Below the pieces are notes generated by a model. The model was not told the origin of the DNA, did not search any database, and saw only the letters and a program-made list of their open reading frames with translations. The position numbers and the translations under genes are program-made. 64,000 nt of DNA from Chlamydia trachomatis A/HAR-13. GTDB lineage: Bacteria; Chlamydiota; Chlamydiia; Chlamydiales; Chlamydiaceae. Location: the NCBI RefSeq assembly GCF_000012125.1, contig NC_007429.1, forward strand, positions 620,001-684,000, given 5' to 3'. This document shows positions 63,261-64,000 of this stretch, in pieces; the stretch's first letter is position 1; the number at the start of each line of letters is the position of its first letter.

Positions 63261-63852
63261 TCGCTTATTCTTAATAACCCTTTTAGGGTTAAGTTCGTCT
63301 GTTTACGGCGCAGGTAAAGCACCGTCTTTGCAGGCTATTCTAGCCGAAGTCGAAGACACCTCCTCTCGTCTACACGCTCATCACAATGAGCTTGCTATGA
63401 TCTCTGAACGCCTCGATGAGCAAGACACGAAACTACAGCAACTTTCGTCAACACAAGATCATAACCTACCTCGACAAGTTCAGCGACTAGAAACGGACCA
63501 AAAAGCTTTGGCAAAAACACTGGCGATTCTTTCGCAATCCGTCCAAGATATTCGGTCTTCTGTACAAAATAAATTACAAGAAATCCAACAAGAACAAAAA
63601 AAATTAGCACAAAATTTGCGAGCGCTTCGTAACTCTTTACAAGCTCTCGTTGATGGCTCTTCTCCAGAAAATTATATTGATTTCCTAACTGGTGAAACCC
63701 CGGAACATATTCATATTGTTAAACAAGGAGAGACCCTGAGCAAGATCGCGAGTAAATATAACATCCCCGTCGTAGAATTAAAAAAACTTAATAAACTAAA
63801 TTCGGATACTATTTTTACAGATCAAAGAATTCGCCTTCCGAAAAAGGAATAG
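63250..63852 (+). CDS. Secreted LysM-domain coiled-coil protein (CT601-type)
   Basis: A protein of 200 residues. A signal peptide (1-20, ending V-Y-G-A) is followed by a long coiled coil (about 28-135, Gln/Glu/Lys-rich) and a C-terminal LysM domain (about 153-198: H-I-V-K-Q-G-E-T-L-S-K-I-A-S-K-Y). LysM binds glycan chains of peptidoglycan. The coiled coil plus its place right after pal recalls CpoB (YbgF), the last gene of most tol operons, with a LysM in place of TPR repeats. No peptidase domain is present, so the label NlpD would be misleading. Confidence 0.75.
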   Translation: MLANRLFLITLLGLSSSVYGAGKAPSLQAILAEVEDTSSRLHAHHNELAMISERLDEQDTKLQQLSSTQDHNLPRQVQRLETDQKALAKTLAILSQSVQDIRSSVQNKLQEIQQEQKKLAQNLRALRNSLQALVDGSSPENYIDFLTGETPEHIHIVKQGETLSKIASKYNIPVVELKKLNKLNSDTIFTDQRIRLPKKE

Positions 63853-63922
63853 CTGCTCTTTTCTAGATAATAAACAAAGTCTGCTGTAGGATCCCCAATT
63901 AAGGAACTAACTAGCATGTGGG

Positions 63923-64000
63923 ATGAAATTTACTGTTGCAGTGTTTGGCGAAGCAGAGAAGGGAAGCTTTGAGTCTGCATACCTCTGCTCTTCACTAACA
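63923..64000 (+). CDS. Hypothetical protein, 5' end only (CT602-type)
   Basis: An ATG at 63923 opens a frame that stays open to the window end (26 codons, M-K-F-T-V-A-V-F-G-E-A-E-K-G-S-F-E). It lies 70 nt after the LysM gene with only GTGGG before it. By order it should be the small gene before the ahpC-type peroxiredoxin. Function unknown. Confidence 0.5.
   Translation, partial: MKFTVAVFGEAEKGSFESAYLCSSLT

Overview
The gene content and order point to a chromosome segment of Chlamydia, in the C. trachomatis / C. muridarum / C. suis group. The markers are the translocator genes copB and copD with their chaperone, a chromosomal ParA plus pGP6-like pair, the SWIM-SNF2 helicase, an RsbW/RsbU partner-switching module and a type II secretion cluster beside a type III secretion cluster. 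The order matches the CT546 to CT602 block of C. trachomatis D/UW-3 as I remember it. CT names below are recalled by position, not searched, and I cannot settle the species.

Layout. 1-60 (-): start of an outer membrane protein gene. 149-19028 (+, except one gene): envelope lipoproteins, rsbW, dacF, an rRNA methyltransferase, a branched-chain amino acid carrier, a SWIM-SNF2 helicase, lpdA-lipA, then type III basal-body genes sctJ, a SctK-position gene, sctL, sctR, sctS and sctT. 19107-31105 (-): a probable Inc protein, then the type II secretion genes (two pseudopilin-like genes, gspG, gspF, gspE, gspD and a GspC-position gene), pepP and mutL. 31400-35324 (+): the translocator operon (chaperone, small protein, copB, copD). 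35402-36316 (-): an EamA transporter. 36689-49845 (+): thrS, parA-like, pGP6-like, CT584-type, trpS, uvrB, eno, rsbU and a second RsbU-like protein. 49860-59443 (-): a 954-residue protein, the succinate dehydrogenase genes, tatD and dsbD. 59590-64000 (+): tolQ, tolR, a TolA-like gene, tolB, pal, a LysM protein and the start of one more gene.

The two most notable observations are these. (1) The succinate dehydrogenase locus is decaying: sdhB carries an in-frame TAA at codon 17, and sdhC carries an in-frame TGA at codon 17 plus a +1 frameshift, while sdhA is open. It lies downstream of rsbU, whose periplasmic domain has been reported to sense TCA-cycle dicarboxylates. (2) The leaders of sctL, the parA-like gene and trpS share one architecture: a strong Shine-Dalgarno sequence followed at once by the same 5-bp stem (CGAGG/CCTCG) with different loops, then 8-10 nt to the ATG. 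The hairpin would bring a distant ribosome-binding site next to the start codon. A further point is that the rsbU neighbour is a PP2C-type phosphatase that has lost every metal ligand I can align.

No tRNA, rRNA, insertion sequence or CRISPR array was seen. The region looks like conserved, vertically inherited core genome.
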